DNA of 64,000 nucleotides. Source: Ariolimax columbianus (taxonomy: Eukaryota; Mollusca; Gastropoda; Stylommatophora; Arionidae). Where the stretch lies: positions 2,579,603 to 2,643,602 of the forward strand of contig JAVGWX010000001.1 of the NCBI GenBank assembly GCA_036924085.1, written 5' to 3'. The notes beneath the pieces were generated by a model. It saw only the letters and a program-made list of their open reading frames with translations. It did no database searches and was not told the DNA's origin. The position numbers and the translations under genes are program-made. Numbering within the stretch: the stretch's first letter is position 1; every line of letters starts with the position of its first letter. Below are positions 40,501 to 46,394 of the stretch, piece after piece.

Positions 40501-43500
40501 GTTCTGGAATATATCCTCCATTGGATGAATCTGCATACAGTTGAACTTGTCTGCCCGTGTTAGCACCTTTGTGTCTCTACGTTCCCCTAGTGCTTGCATC
40601 CTTCCTAGTTTCTCCATCTCCACTATTGGCGTTGATTTAATTGACCTTGTAATAACCTTTAGCGCCTGATTTTGTACCTTATCTAACTCTTTCAATGTAG
40701 TGTTTTATGCTGGACACCACACAGCTGATCCATATTTCCAGATGTGGTCGTATGCCCTGTTGGTAAACACTGCTAAGTATTTTCTCTCTGGCTCCTAATG
40801 TGGTTCCACTTAGTTTTGTAATTATGTTCCATATTGGATCTACCCATGTGGACGACTGTACATTTATCTACATTAAACTCCATTTGCCAGCTTAAAGACC
40901 ATTCTTGAATTTAATCTAAATCCGACCTCAATATATCCACTTCTGATTTAAATGACATAATACTACATAGTTTTGTGTCATCAGCGAATTTTGCAATCAT
41001 GGATCCCATATCAATGTCCAAATCGTTTATAAATATCAAGAACAAAACCGACCGCTGTGGCACTCCACTTTTTACTTCACACCATTCAGAGTACTCCTTA
41101 TTTATGCCCACTCTCTGCCTTCTTCCCATTAACCAATTTTCAATCCATTTGGCAACTTCCCCACCTATTCCATGTGATTTTTACTTTCTAAATAATCTTT
41201 GATGAGGTACTCTATTAAAGGCCTTTGCAAAATCTAGATAAATAACATCAACTGGCTCCCCTTTATCATTTTAGTAACCTCCTCCATGAATTCTAATAGA
41301 TTTGTTAAGCACAATCTCCCTCTAGTAAATCCATGCTGACTATTTCTGATTAGATTAAACTTTGTCTAAATGCATTACAATGTTTTCTTTGATTATTGAC
41401 TCTAACAGTTTACAGACTATGCTCGTGAAACTCACCGATCTATAATTTACTGGATCTGATTTTTTGTCCTTTTTGAATAAGGGGATCGCTTCTGCATCTT
41501 TCCAATCCCGTGGAACAATCACTCCTTGAAGCGTTGTCTTTTCATTTCTTTGTTTTGCAAGAGGTTCTTTTGACAAAGCATGAGGTGGCCCTTCAGGGTA
41601 CATCTCTACTTAGATCAGTAGCAGCTTTATCTTCCTAGGATTTCAGACATGTCCAAGGCCTTCATGTCACGTTTACATATATCTTTGAATCTCAACTGCG
41701 GTCAGCCAACTGTTCTTTTGCCATTCGTCAACTGCCCATAGAGGACAACTTTGGGAATGCGACTATCTTCTGTGAGACAAACATGACCAAGCCATCGTAT
41801 TCTTTGCTGCCTAAGTAGAGTATATATGCTTGGGAGACAGGTGCGTGAGTGCTGCTCTGCATTTGTTATTCTGTCCCTCCATGTAATTCCAAGAACAGAT
41901 CGCACGCACTATCGATGGACGGCCTGTGCTCTTGTTTGGCATAGGTTGTCTCACTACCGTATTGAAGTGTGCTGATGACAGATGCATTGTACACCAAGGC
42001 TTAGGTTTTAATTGTCAGTTTCTGGTTTTCCCAAACATGCATTGTGAGATGAAAAAAATGTAGCAGCAGCTTTGCCAATGCAACTGTCTATTTCTGGGTC
42101 TAGAGAGAGCTTGTCGTTCATGAGGGATCCCAGATATGTGAATTTGTGTACAACTGTCAGTTGATAATTACTGACGCTAAGAGTTGGCGTGGCATCTACA
42201 TGCTGTCCCAGAATTGTTGTTTTATTTGTACTTATTGTGAGATGAAAATCTTTCTTTCAAGCCTGGGAGAAGCAACCTATTAACCTCTGAAGTTCCCGTT
42301 GACTGATAATTGCAGCAGCATCAGTGGAAAACAAGTCCCTGATGGTGTTCTGCACGATCTTCGTTTTGGCCTTGAGCCTTGCAAGGTTAAACAGCCGACC
42401 ATCCATCTAGCGACCTAGTGTGAAGGCAGATTCCTTCATTTGCGTTACCTAATGCATGCTTCGGTAACAGAGGCAAAGCAAATTCCGAACAGTGCCGAGC
42501 CAGAACATAGCCCTGCTTAACACCCTTCGAATACCAAATGGTTGTGATAATTTACCATCAAATTGGACTGCTCCTTTCATGTCCTCGTGGAACGATATCA
42601 TTAGTTGTATCAGTTTACTCGGGCAGCCTATTTTAGAGAGGATTTTGAAGAGCAAATGAAATGCCCTTGACTTTGACATTAATGCAGGGGAGAAAATAAT
42701 CTTTTTGTTGTTATATTATCTTCTGCATTCTGGACAAGTCTAGGCGGCAGACCTACAACTTCTCTCTCAGTTCTACATCCTCTGGACAAGTCTAGGCGGC
42801 AGACCTACAACTTCTCTCTCAGTTCTACATCCTCTGGACAAGTCTAGGCGGCAGACCTACAACTTCTCTCTCAGTTCTGCATCCCCTGGCCAAATCTAGG
42901 TGGCAGTCCTACAACTTCTCTCTCAGTTCTACATCCTCTGGACAAGTCTAACAATAATAGTTACCCATTGTTAGTGAAATAGCAACATCATCAGAAATGT
43001 GTTGTGAAATGTGATAGCACATGGCACCATAAAGAGCTATCCTGGCGCAACTAGTCCATGCCTCAATGTGGAACACACATGGGTGAATTTGGTAGTTGCA
43101 CACTGTGCATTTTAGTACTGCATTTTCTCTGAGCCTCAGTGATGTTTCACTCAGCAGTATGAGCACCTTGTGTAATGGTAGGGTGCCAGATGAAGCAGTT
43201 CTGTGCAATTGTCCCTTTTGGTGATCTCAATGTCGTATCTGTTAGACACTTTCAATTAGCCTTTATAGTGTTTATTCTGTCCTAATGACTTCTTGCCTGT
43301 TCTGAGTTGACTGTATAACAGCTGCTTAGGTAATCATTTATCAGGCATGTGAACAACATGCCAGTATATCTGATTTAGGCTCTCTGCAGCAGCATATAAA
43401 TGCTCCAAAGTCTTGCCCTGATGAAGACTTAAAAGTTGGGTACTTTATCCCACTGGCTGATCACAAGCAGTCAGCAGAGATGACTAATGTGAAAATCGTT

Positions 43501-44973
43501 GACTTTCCTATGTGTCTGCTAGACACTGTTTCGTAGGCATTTAGAATGGTAGTATAACAACACAACAGACGATCTTGGTGGCAAAACTGATTCATTGGAG
43601 TGTTCAAAGCATTTCCTCGTCTACAAAAAGCAGTACTTATCTTGGCAATCCTGTTGCGGACCTCAAATACGATATTTGCTTCTCTGGTAGGTAAAGCTAT
43701 CAACTGCTTGGAGATGTTGATCCTGTACAGTGATGTTCAATTCATGGTTAAGGCTTCCCTGGAGCAGGTAAAAACATTACTTCAAATTTGTTTGTGTTGG
43801 CGGTAAGACAAAAGATAATGCACGCAGCTAAAAATACATTCATGGTGGTCTGTGTGTTTTGTTCTGAATAAAGTGTTAATGGCGCAGCGATCAGCAAAGA
43901 GGAGATCTCAAATCTTAACAGGTCTAAGAGTTCAAACATCTATAGAATATTTTTACAGAAGATGGAAGCTTGACGGAGACATTGAAAATATCAGAAAACC
44001 GCTGCTGTGACTTGACTGTCGTGACTTAAATAACCTGAACATCAGCTTGACAACTGATAAACAGTATATTTATACCAACTTTGTGCTACTAAATGGGCAA
44101 AACACACACATCACAAGACAAAAAAGGAGTAATATGAAGTAATGAAGATTATATAATTGTACACAAGTCAACACAACAAACAGCATTAGATAGACTACAG
44201 CATCATTCTGCTGCTGACATCCCTATAAAGTTTATAACAAACATAAGCACTCACCAAACACTTGGACTCCGGGAGCTCTTCCTGTTCCTCTTTTCGTATT
44301 TGTAGTAGGGGTTTGGACTCAACTGTCGTGTCTCGCCATGTCCGCTGTCTTTATAATCAATGAGATATGCTTTTGGTAAATTTGTATATGCCTTTTCATA
44401 GTCCTGTGAATCCGATGGAAGATAAGTCTTTGAAGGTGGACTGTTATGTCTGATATCCCTACGACTCTGGGTAACGGGAGCCCCATATTCGTCACCACGA
44501 GAATGTTGTCGCTGTCCGCGCGATCGTTTCTTCTTGCTTTTTACAGGCCGACTGTGAAAATGTGATTGAGAACTGTCGTGGTCACGTGATCTGCTCTGAC
44601 TTCTGCCATCGCAATACTGTCGCGTAGAACTAACTCGTAAAGCAGCTCGTTTTACTGACATATGTCCATGATCGTGTGAGCCACTAGTCCTAGACCTGCC
44701 ATTTTGTGATGGTGGACTTGGTGACACAATGTCCGAGTCAGAGCTAATGTCATCATAGTCAACCAAAGGTTTCTGAATCCGTGGTTTCTCTTCACAATCA
44801 CTCGATCTTTTTTTGTGACATTTCTTCTTCTTGGAACGTTTTTTAGGACCGCCTTGGCTGTTTTGTTGTGACTGAGCGCCTCTCTCAACTCTACGTCCTT
44901 GAGATACCTGATTTGAGTAATACCTTGGGTCGTATTCGTCCTCACGGAAATGTTTTCTAGAACTATTAGGCAT
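11008..44973 (-). CDS. CDK12: Cyclin-dependent kinase 12/13 homologue, complete, ten coding exons
   Basis: Transcription-elongation kinase that, with cyclin K, phosphorylates serine 2 of the RNA polymerase II C-terminal domain in the nucleus (family knowledge). Coding exons: 44973-44255, 38109-37498, 31974-31816, 31666-31536, 31085-30915, 30013-29824, 25856-25695, 24212-24018, 16202-16071, 12025-11008. All introns are GT-AG, phase is preserved, and the total is 3489 nt (1162 aa). Residues 1-240 are Arg/Ser/Lys-rich with a [10 protein letters not shown] acidic patch. The kinase domain is about 519-812 with GEGTYGQV, K547, PITAVRE (559-565), HRDIKCSN (D650), DLG (668-670, unusual), T-loop T685 and [16 protein letters not shown] (830-834) is the family tail motif. 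The C-terminus is low-complexity, ending in RG-rich sequence. The MPNSS start follows a splice acceptor by two bases. CDK12 and CDK13 are vertebrate paralogues, and an invertebrate has one gene, so the symbol is shared. Very sure of family, fairly sure of all exons. Confidence 0.93.
12163..12275. repeat. Unclassified interspersed repeat, copy 1
   Basis: Similar to 16450-16565: both read ctgtaa.ctgccaga.atgtcat and continue with gaaactataagc and acatctaca-like sequence. It lies in the last intron. Family unknown. Confidence 0.5.
12541..13000. repeat. Direct repeat pair of about 55 bp
   Basis: gtaaacaaagt.tgtttgtta followed by aca..atc.c.aagacaagta occurs at 12545-12597 and again at 12947-12997. 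The 350 bp between shows nothing recognised. It could be a pair of solo repeats or the ends of a decayed element. Confidence 0.5.
13224..13392 (-). mobile_element. tRNA-derived SINE, truncated copy
   Basis: Reverse-orientation copy: T-run (its A tail), then ttttattttgcgcctgtcgg, gcatccgacttcggcatgca and cttccccagggtaacggtcg. It stops in the B-box region (ggagcgaagcc), so the tRNA-like head is lost. It is joined to a LINE fragment and makes a chimeric open frame with it. Confidence 0.85.
13393..13900 (-). mobile_element. Fragment of RNase H-type LINE (reverse transcriptase)
   Basis: The minus strand encodes [31 protein letters not shown] and then [12 protein letters not shown]. This matches the corresponding part of the larger element at 62.2-64 kb base by base in many stretches (cactcctccagtgat, tatattctctgt). 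Frames are broken and further palm motifs decay toward 13900. Confidence 0.75.
13930..14088 (-). mobile_element. tRNA-derived SINE, 3' fragment
   Basis: Reverse copy with T-run, gcgttcaccctatttctcta, gcatccgactttggcatgca and tctgcttccttctgcatttt. It ends at ggccagtgctgtgatg, before the B box. Confidence 0.85.
14089..14290. repeat. Unclassified interspersed repeat, part A, copy 1
   Basis: Shares with 17185-17390 the order gtccaatgatcacgcat, gatattc/actac, cagattcaga..tgactggga, acacaaattt.t and catt. It adjoins a SINE fragment. No coding or terminal motif seen. Confidence 0.6.
14457..14702 (-). mobile_element. tRNA-derived SINE, near full length
   Basis: Reverse copy ending in the tRNA-like head: cagcaccttcggattgtgag, then ccactagtccacgcagtccc, the reverse of the A box. 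The B box is gggatcgaaccc. All body blocks are present. 14703-15240 downstream shows nothing recognised. Confidence 0.9.
15246..15455. repeat. Unclassified interspersed repeat, part B, copy 1
   Basis: aatctttatta.gaatactt, then ttgtgtcttac, gatcataatt.tagct, tttgttc, taatttattt, aaactttgac and ggacaaaaagac match 19650-19860 in order, and 24985-25170 more weakly. The copies end near a gagttaac. Possibly the second half of the element whose part A lies at 14089 and 17185. Confidence 0.6.
15443..15835. repeat. Minisatellite, 30-bp unit, about 12 copies
   Basis: Units of aacaacccctggtacctttg plus gggtgtttct, with ctctg/ctttg/cactt variants. It sits in the last intron of the kinase gene, directly abutting the part B repeat. 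The 30-bp unit makes spurious open frames on both strands. Confidence 0.9.
16071..16202 (-). CDS. CDK12: CDK12/13 coding exon 9
   Basis: Codes residues 781-823: [27 protein letters not shown] and SPWLKDLD, the last helices of the kinase fold, with the conserved DPxxRxTAxxAL pattern. The donor is AA|GTAAGA. The acceptor attttcag is preceded within 40 bp by the 24-bp minisatellite. Confidence 0.93.
16239..16425. repeat. Minisatellite, 24-bp unit, about 7.5 copies, beside a splice acceptor
   Basis: Exact units of aacacaaagtctaaatcagc plus cacc or catc, four of the first type then four of the second. It begins 37 bp upstream of coding exon 9 on the transcribed strand, in the branch-point zone. 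Confidence 0.95.
16450..16565. repeat. Unclassified interspersed repeat, copy 2
   Basis: Partner of 12163-12275; see there for the shared blocks. Confidence 0.5.
16628..16664. repeat. Palindromic (TG)n-tata-(CA)n microsatellite
   Basis: TG repeats, tatata centre, CA repeats: a perfect hairpin-former of about 34 bp in intron 9. Confidence 0.85.
16857..16975 (+). mobile_element. Solo 3' segment of the arm element, with one unexpanded 31-bp unit
   Basis: caactacaacacaacgcatt, attctctgcactacattctg, ctactt and ccctttcagggtttgatag, then agggaaattgagaacgaacg and an (AAG)n tail. The same order is found at the left edge of the giant array (46335-46424) and in reverse at 59433-59545. Here the unit that makes the 13-kb array occurs once. 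Confidence 0.75.
17185..17390. repeat. Unclassified interspersed repeat, part A, copy 2
   Basis: Partner of 14089-14290. Sequence from 17391 to 19208 shows no recognised feature. Minus-strand frames near 18371-18897 (104-113 codons) have no motif I know. Confidence 0.6.
19209..19455 (+). mobile_element. tRNA-derived SINE, full length
   Basis: Best sense copy. The tRNA-like head ggggacggcgtggcctagtg has an A box (tggcctagtggtta) and a B box (ggttcgatccc). The body follows: gcaccggccgttaccccggg, gaagcaaacccttag, gcaggaggaagcagaccctt, the core atgcatgctgaagtcggatg, and cactgggccgacaggcgcaa, ending in an A-rich tail. Flanked by AT microsatellite on both sides. Confidence 0.92.
19650..19862. repeat. 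Unclassified interspersed repeat, part B, copy 2
   Basis: Matches 15246-15455 in order. It ends gaaagagttaac just before the piggyBac insertion. Confidence 0.6.
19917..22542 (-). mobile_element. piggyBac transposon, structurally complete
   Basis: Perfect 14-bp terminal inverted repeats CCCTTTCGCTGCCA at 19921-19934 and 22525-22538, each bordered by TTAA (19917-19920 and 22539-22542), the fixed target of piggyBac enzymes. The element is 2618 bp between the TTAAs. At the 5' end, two 16-bp palindromes (GACGACTAAAGTCGTC at about 22465, GACGACTTTAGTCGTC at about 22508) look like subterminal binding sites. It lies in intron 8 of the coding part (24017-16203), same strand as the kinase gene. Confidence 0.93.
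20487..22272 (-). pseudogene. piggyBac (DDE_Tnp_1_7) transposase with one frameshift
   Basis: Cuts and pastes DNA at TTAA through a DDD active site (family knowledge). I start at the Met of MSDVADD (22272), because an acidic low-complexity N-terminus is usual; an in-frame Met at 22455 would add 61 residues. An acidic/Ser stretch comes first, then a basic KRRRG segment, then the catalytic domain. The three Asp are seen in [22 protein letters not shown] and TWMDNKRV. The frame ends at 20902, but GVDHFDQ, the insertion-domain end and the Cys-rich C-terminal finger (CVVCNAAG...CKGC) follow in another frame to 20487. One extra base in a G run near 20921 accounts for this. Everything else is intact. 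Confidence 0.9.
22929..23871 (+). mobile_element. Second piggyBac-type element, internally deleted
   Basis: Perfect 12-bp inverted repeats CCCTACCAGACC at 22933-22944 and 23856-23867, both flanked by TTAA. It is 935 bp long and on the opposite strand to the first element. The different repeat sequence marks it as a separate family. Confidence 0.9.
23201..23635 (+). pseudogene. Truncated piggyBac transposase N-terminal part
   Basis: Encodes [27 protein letters not shown] and [26 protein letters not shown], the N-terminal helical region of piggyBac transposases. An acidic Ser-rich lead-in is visible from about 23095 in another frame. The catalytic region with its Asp residues is deleted, so the element is non-autonomous. 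Confidence 0.85.
24018..24212 (-). CDS. CDK12: CDK12/13 coding exon 8
   Basis: Codes residues 716-779: [35 protein letters not shown] and [11 protein letters not shown], the kinase C-lobe with the [15 protein letters not shown] stretch typical of CDK12/13. Acceptor ttcttcacccag, donor TT|GTGAGT. Confidence 0.95.
24540..24960 (-). mobile_element. RTE-like LINE reverse transcriptase fragment
   Basis: On the minus strand, [12 protein letters not shown] matches the VRQGCxLSPxLF palm motif, and VTDLDYAE matches the LDYADD catalytic box with the second Asp lost. It lies in the intron between coding exons 7 and 8. Confidence 0.65.
24985..25170. repeat. Unclassified interspersed repeat, part B, copy 3
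   Basis: ttagctcaatttgtttaata, ttaatttattttattttgaa and taaaactt align with the other two part B copies. More diverged than those. Confidence 0.55.
25399..25636 (-). mobile_element. tRNA-derived SINE, near full length
   Basis: Reverse copy with T-run, gtgcgttgcactgtggtttt, gcatccgacttcagcatgca, gggatcgaaccc (B box) and ccactagcccacgtcgtccc (A box). Flanked by ccaaaaagggg and ccaaaaggg, a probable target-site duplication. Confidence 0.9.
25695..25856 (-). CDS. CDK12: CDK12/13 coding exon 7: activation loop
   Basis: Codes residues 662-714: [37 protein letters not shown] and [13 protein letters not shown]. Normal CDKs have DFG here; this one reads DLG (GAC CTA GGA). The T-loop threonine in YTNKV and the PPE and D/W anchors are intact. 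Acceptor ttgcattaag, donor GG|GTAGGT. Confidence 0.95.
25900..26985. other. Intron sequence, nothing recognised
   Basis: Part of the intron between coding exons 6 and 7. No motif or repeat found. Confidence 0.4.
26986..27520. repeat. Minisatellite, 34-bp unit, about 15.7 copies
   Basis: Units gtttaatgtggctgaagctg plus agccaaccctagcg, with gtttcatgtgg variants at the left end and ggtgagcc/gatgaagg variants toward the right. It abuts an RTE-like LINE fragment. Confidence 0.95.
27525..28010 (-). mobile_element. RTE-like LINE reverse transcriptase fragment
   Basis: The minus strand reads [16 protein letters not shown] near 27880 and then [15 protein letters not shown] near 27770, the two RTE palm motifs (FADD has become FADN). 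Stops break the frame. Confidence 0.75.
28590..28966 (+). mobile_element. CR1-like LINE, 3' end fragment
   Basis: Plus-strand copy of the same 3' end as copy A: gaaagactcagaaaaacagg, tttaatacaggtttataca, then agaaccag.aaatactt, tgcttggaatgcaattcca and aaccagtataaagacattaa. A SINE has landed in its last bases. Confidence 0.75.
28967..29226 (+). mobile_element. tRNA-derived SINE with exact target-site duplication
   Basis: Sense copy flanked by aagttaccttag at 28955-28966 and 29227-29238 (12 bp, exact). A box gggctagtggtaaa, B box ggttcgctccc (mutated), A-rich tail with caaacaaaaaaac. Confidence 0.93.
29824..30013 (-). CDS. CDK12: CDK12/13 coding exon 6: hinge and catalytic loop
   Basis: Codes residues 599-660: [39 protein letters not shown] and [11 protein letters not shown]. 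The catalytic Asp is D650 in HRD. Acceptor gtatttttcag, donor AG|GTAAGG. Confidence 0.95.
30606..30740 (-). mobile_element. RTE-like LINE 3' end with (GAA)n tail
   Basis: The minus strand encodes [16 protein letters not shown], the usual C-terminal end of RTE-type polyproteins. It then runs through acaaggatct-like sequence into AAGAAGAAGAAG. The tail type matches that of the composite retroposon and the LINE at 62 kb. Confidence 0.65.
30915..31085 (-). CDS. CDK12: CDK12/13 coding exon 5: lysine and PITAVRE helix
   Basis: Codes residues 542-597: [31 protein letters not shown] and [15 protein letters not shown]547 is the ATP-anchoring lysine and E565 the helix glutamate. PITAVRE is the PITAIRE-type cyclin-binding helix of CDK12/13. 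Acceptor tttaatttag, donor G|GTAAGC. Confidence 0.95.
31536..31666 (-). CDS. CDK12: CDK12/13 coding exon 4: start of kinase domain
   Basis: Codes residues 498-540: [40 protein letters not shown]. It has the RPKxCC lead-in and the Gly-rich loop GEGTYG. Acceptor atttgttag, donor G|GTAAGT. Confidence 0.95.
31816..31974 (-). CDS. CDK12: CDK12/13 coding exon 3: linker
   Basis: Codes residues 445-496: [39 protein letters not shown] and KPK. The region lies just before the kinase domain; LPLP and RPK are shared with the family. Acceptor tttttcacag-type, donor AA|GTATGT. The exon was placed by splice sites and phase, which both fit. Confidence 0.9.
34303..34972 (+). mobile_element. Second tRNA-like SINE carrying a minisatellite, inserted in LINE copy B
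   Basis: Interrupts the LINE at a site that is continuous in copy A (gtactgattgagcagatt). The head gtggggtcgctgtagtcaag has a tRNA-like A region and a B box (cattcgaatccc). After a body ending near 34525 comes a tandem block, then cattattaagacaacaccgt, gatgttgtggccatcatcgc and a T-run. actgatt flanks both sides, a short probable duplication. Different head and body from the other SINE family. Confidence 0.65.
34527..34905. repeat. Minisatellite, about 31-bp unit, about 13 copies
   Basis: Units ctcactataatccaaataca plus cacacatcacc. Units shorten to 27-29 bp by loss or gain of CA dinucleotides. It sits inside the SINE-like insert. Confidence 0.9.
36283..36669. mobile_element. Unidentified 361-bp insert with probable 13-bp duplication
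   Basis: ttaatacggtgat (36283-36295) and ttaatacagtgat (36657-36669) flank sequence that has no place in the LINE. Interior blocks such as agccctgaaaaggacgctaa and gcgtgctgatagaggtggac match nothing else in the window and show no tail or inverted ends. Confidence 0.45.
37498..38109 (-). CDS. CDK12: CDK12/13 coding exon 2: basic and Pro/Ser-rich linker
   Basis: Codes residues 241-443. It begins [20 protein letters not shown], goes through [20 protein letters not shown] and [20 protein letters not shown], then a Pro/Ser/Thr-rich stretch, and ends [18 protein letters not shown]. Low-complexity and probably disordered, with many SP and SR sites. AAELxMLRRAR resembles the short helix that precedes the kinase domain in this family. 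Acceptor tttttggttag, donor AG|GTAACT. Confidence 0.9.
38220..39140. other. Intron sequence, nothing recognised
   Basis: A plus-strand frame of 132 codons at 38531-38929 has no recognised motif, biased composition and no homologous neighbour. I do not call it a gene. Confidence 0.4.
39150..39540. mobile_element. Mariner-like transposon remnant, rearranged
   Basis: Starts with acacgaggtgtgttaaaaaa-type terminal sequence, then on the minus strand the mariner C-terminus ([20 protein letters not shown]) at about 39220-39330. At about 39385 it switches to plus-strand mariner sequence, [11 protein letters not shown] and FLAKQ, then a PYSPD-like box near 39470. The two halves face each other, so the middle was lost or inverted. 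Confidence 0.7.
39541..40785 (-). mobile_element. RNase H-type LINE fragment (I/Tad-like)
   Basis: On the minus strand, 40695-40423 encodes [20 protein letters not shown], the linker after the reverse transcriptase. 40272-39733 encodes RNase [35 protein letters not shown] and REGAA, with D/E/H positions visible. The 3' region to 39541 includes the Cys/His-containing end (LCWQSPF). Frames are interrupted. Confidence 0.8.
40790..41525 (-). mobile_element. CR1-like LINE, copy C (reverse transcriptase)
   Basis: The minus strand encodes [38 protein letters not shown] and FADDTKL at 41129-40911, then upstream [14 protein letters not shown] and [13 protein letters not shown] at 41603-41355. It joins an RTE-like fragment near 41525. 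Confidence 0.85.
41526..42690 (-). mobile_element. RTE-like LINE fragment
   Basis: On the minus strand, [20 protein letters not shown] and [17 protein letters not shown] (42679-42449) are reverse transcriptase. 41905-41702 gives [36 protein letters not shown] and [11 protein letters not shown], the conserved C-terminus. The plus-strand text closely parallels 60500-62140 (gtggcccttcag, tctacttagatc), so both derive from one family. Confidence 0.85.
42722..42952. repeat. Minisatellite, 52-bp unit, about 4.4 copies
   Basis: Units ctggacaagtctaggcggca plus gacctacaacttctctctca and gttctacatcct. It directly abuts the RTE-like fragment. 42953-43440 holds nothing recognised. Confidence 0.9.
43450..43960 (-). 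mobile_element. RTE-like LINE C-terminal fragment, weak
   Basis: The minus strand gives [18 protein letters not shown], the RIAKAxxAFGRL-like motif found after the reverse transcriptase in RTE elements. The rest is frame-broken. Confidence 0.5.
44255..44973 (-). CDS. CDK12: CDK12/13 coding exon 1: RS-like N-terminal domain
   Basis: Codes residues 1-239. The ATG is two bases after the acceptor ttatattcacag, so the upstream exon is untranslated. [12 protein letters not shown] resembles the MPNS start of CDK12. It is rich in Arg, Ser and Lys ([30 protein letters not shown]), with the [13 protein letters not shown] acidic motif. Such RS-type domains target the kinase to nuclear speckles (family knowledge). 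Donor TG|GTGAGT. Confidence 0.93.
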
Positions 44974-45253
44974 ATCTGTGAATATAAACAGAAAATTCTT
45001 AAATTTTTGATGTAACATTATGTAATTTTGGATTTCCTAACGACCTGATATTCCATTTATTATCATTCATATTTAGGTACAGTAACTTTGAGTTACTTAC
45101 TAAGTAAGCAATACTATTCACTAAGTTTGTTTGTTTCTGGAATTACTCAAAGTTAGCTAGCGGTTTCCTCAAACAGTTATGCTTCAAACAAGAACCACAA
45201 AATGACTACATATTACATACAGCATATATTAAATTATTCAATCATTATATTAC

Positions 45254-45390
45254 CTTTTCGTCATATCTTTCAAAGTGGATGACGTAAAATGTAGTAGATT
45301 TAAACAGAATTATGTTGCACAATAGATGGAATCTCTCCTCTAACAGACGTCATTCTATTAATAGCCGGTGCCAGTGCATTGTGGGAGGAG
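45254..45390 (-). other. CDK12: Probable 5' non-coding exon of the kinase gene
   Basis: A donor CGAAAAG|GTAATA on the minus strand at 45254/45253 lies 277 bp upstream of the exon holding the ATG. The 5' edge is a guess, set by the promoter-like motif. No upstream ATG in a long frame is seen. A TTACGTCA element (CREB/ATF-like) lies inside it near 45280. Confidence 0.45.
45375..45386 (-). promoter_or_regulatory. ZNF143/Staf-like promoter motif
   Basis: TCCCACAATGCA on the minus strand matches the TCCCAnnATGC core bound by ZNF143/Staf at many housekeeping promoters. It stands just upstream of the predicted non-coding exon and in the right orientation. Inferred from motif and position only. Confidence 0.45.
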
Positions 45391-45746
45391 ACACACTTGG
45401 CCAGATACCCCATACAGACCGTTATGTCGGATGGGACAGACAACTATCTGACTCGCATGGAGGAGGATAAATGTTGCTAGCCAGCTACCATCTCCAGCTT
45501 TTGTCACACATCCAAACAAAGTAATAATGTTTAAGAATGTCTAACTTGTAAAGCCTTTTGTTTGAAGCAGTAGATCTCACCCAGTGACATGCGACAAAAA
45601 CGTGCGTAATGTATTCAAGTCATATTGTATGAAATTATCAAGTTATTTGTAATTTTCCTCAGTTGGTTTGTTAAGCGCGACTATAGAAGGCGCTTAACTG
45701 GTTACGGGTCTACTTAGCTCTAGTGTTTGAGTCTATTAAGATGAAC

Positions 45747-45838
45747 TTGCACATCGGGAAAACCACCCTCCAAGAAAACTGGTTGTATACAGACTCTGTA
45801 GAGCCTTCTAAACCAGTCTGGAGACGTTAAGTTAAATG
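45747..45838 (+). mobile_element. CR1-like LINE, terminal 3' fragment
   Basis: tggttgtatacagactctgt, then tctaaaccag and gacgttaagtta, the same terminus as the copies at 6.5, 28.9 and 32.7 kb. Only about 90 bp remain. Confidence 0.75.
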
Positions 45839-45858
45839 TTGAATGTAAAATCATACGA

Positions 45859-46394
45859 GGGATCAAGATGATGTGTAGTGCATGAGCTATAGCTGTCAGA
45901 GACTCAAAACTGACTGCTAGCGTCAGGCATAGCGACACAGAGCTGACTGCTAGCGTCAATCACAGCGATCCAGATCTGACTGCTAGCGTCAGGCACAGCG
46001 ATCCAGATCTGACTGCTAGCGTCAGACACAGCGATCCAGATCTGACTGCTAGCGTCAGGCACAGCGATCCAGATCTGACTGCTAGCGTCAGGCACAGCGA
46101 CCCAGAGCTGACTGCTAGCGTCAGGCACAGCGATTCAGATCTGACTGCTAGTGTCAGGGTCAGTGACCCACAGCTGCCAAGACCCTTCTCCACCTCCACG
46201 TGGTGACATTGGATGACAGGCTGCAACATGGGACAGACTGGTTAAGGAGAAGAGATGGAAGAGCGAAGACTAATCCGGTACCAAAAATGCATGCTGTTGT
46301 CGGACTGAAAGGTGCAAATATTGCAGTCAAGCTGTAAACTACGACACAACGTATTCAATTCTCCAGACTAGATCCTGCTACATGCAACGCCCAT
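45859..46394 (+). mobile_element. Left arm of a large inverted-repeat element
   Basis: Begins gggatcaagatg and matches the reverse of 59773-59433 in order: gcatgagct, actgctagcgtca, agctgccaagaccc, cttct.cacctccacg.ggtga, acaggctgca, taaggagaagag, atgc.tgctg..gtcgga, gcagtcaagctgtaaacta and acgacacaacg. It contains the block atgcatgctg..gtcgga also found in the SINE family. The two arms are unequal only because repeats inside this arm have expanded. Confidence 0.8.
45895..46165. repeat. Minisatellite, 33-bp unit, about 8 copies
   Basis: Units gactgctagcgtcaggcaca plus gcgatccagatct. The opposite arm has this unit about once (gctaacagtcagc near 59712). The 33-bp unit makes a spurious 11-residue repeat frame on the minus strand. 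Confidence 0.92.

Noticed and set aside
45720..46229. Repeat-rich frames with DASSQIWIAVP-type units
   Set aside because: Product of the 33-bp minisatellite, open in more than one frame and bounded by non-coding flanks.
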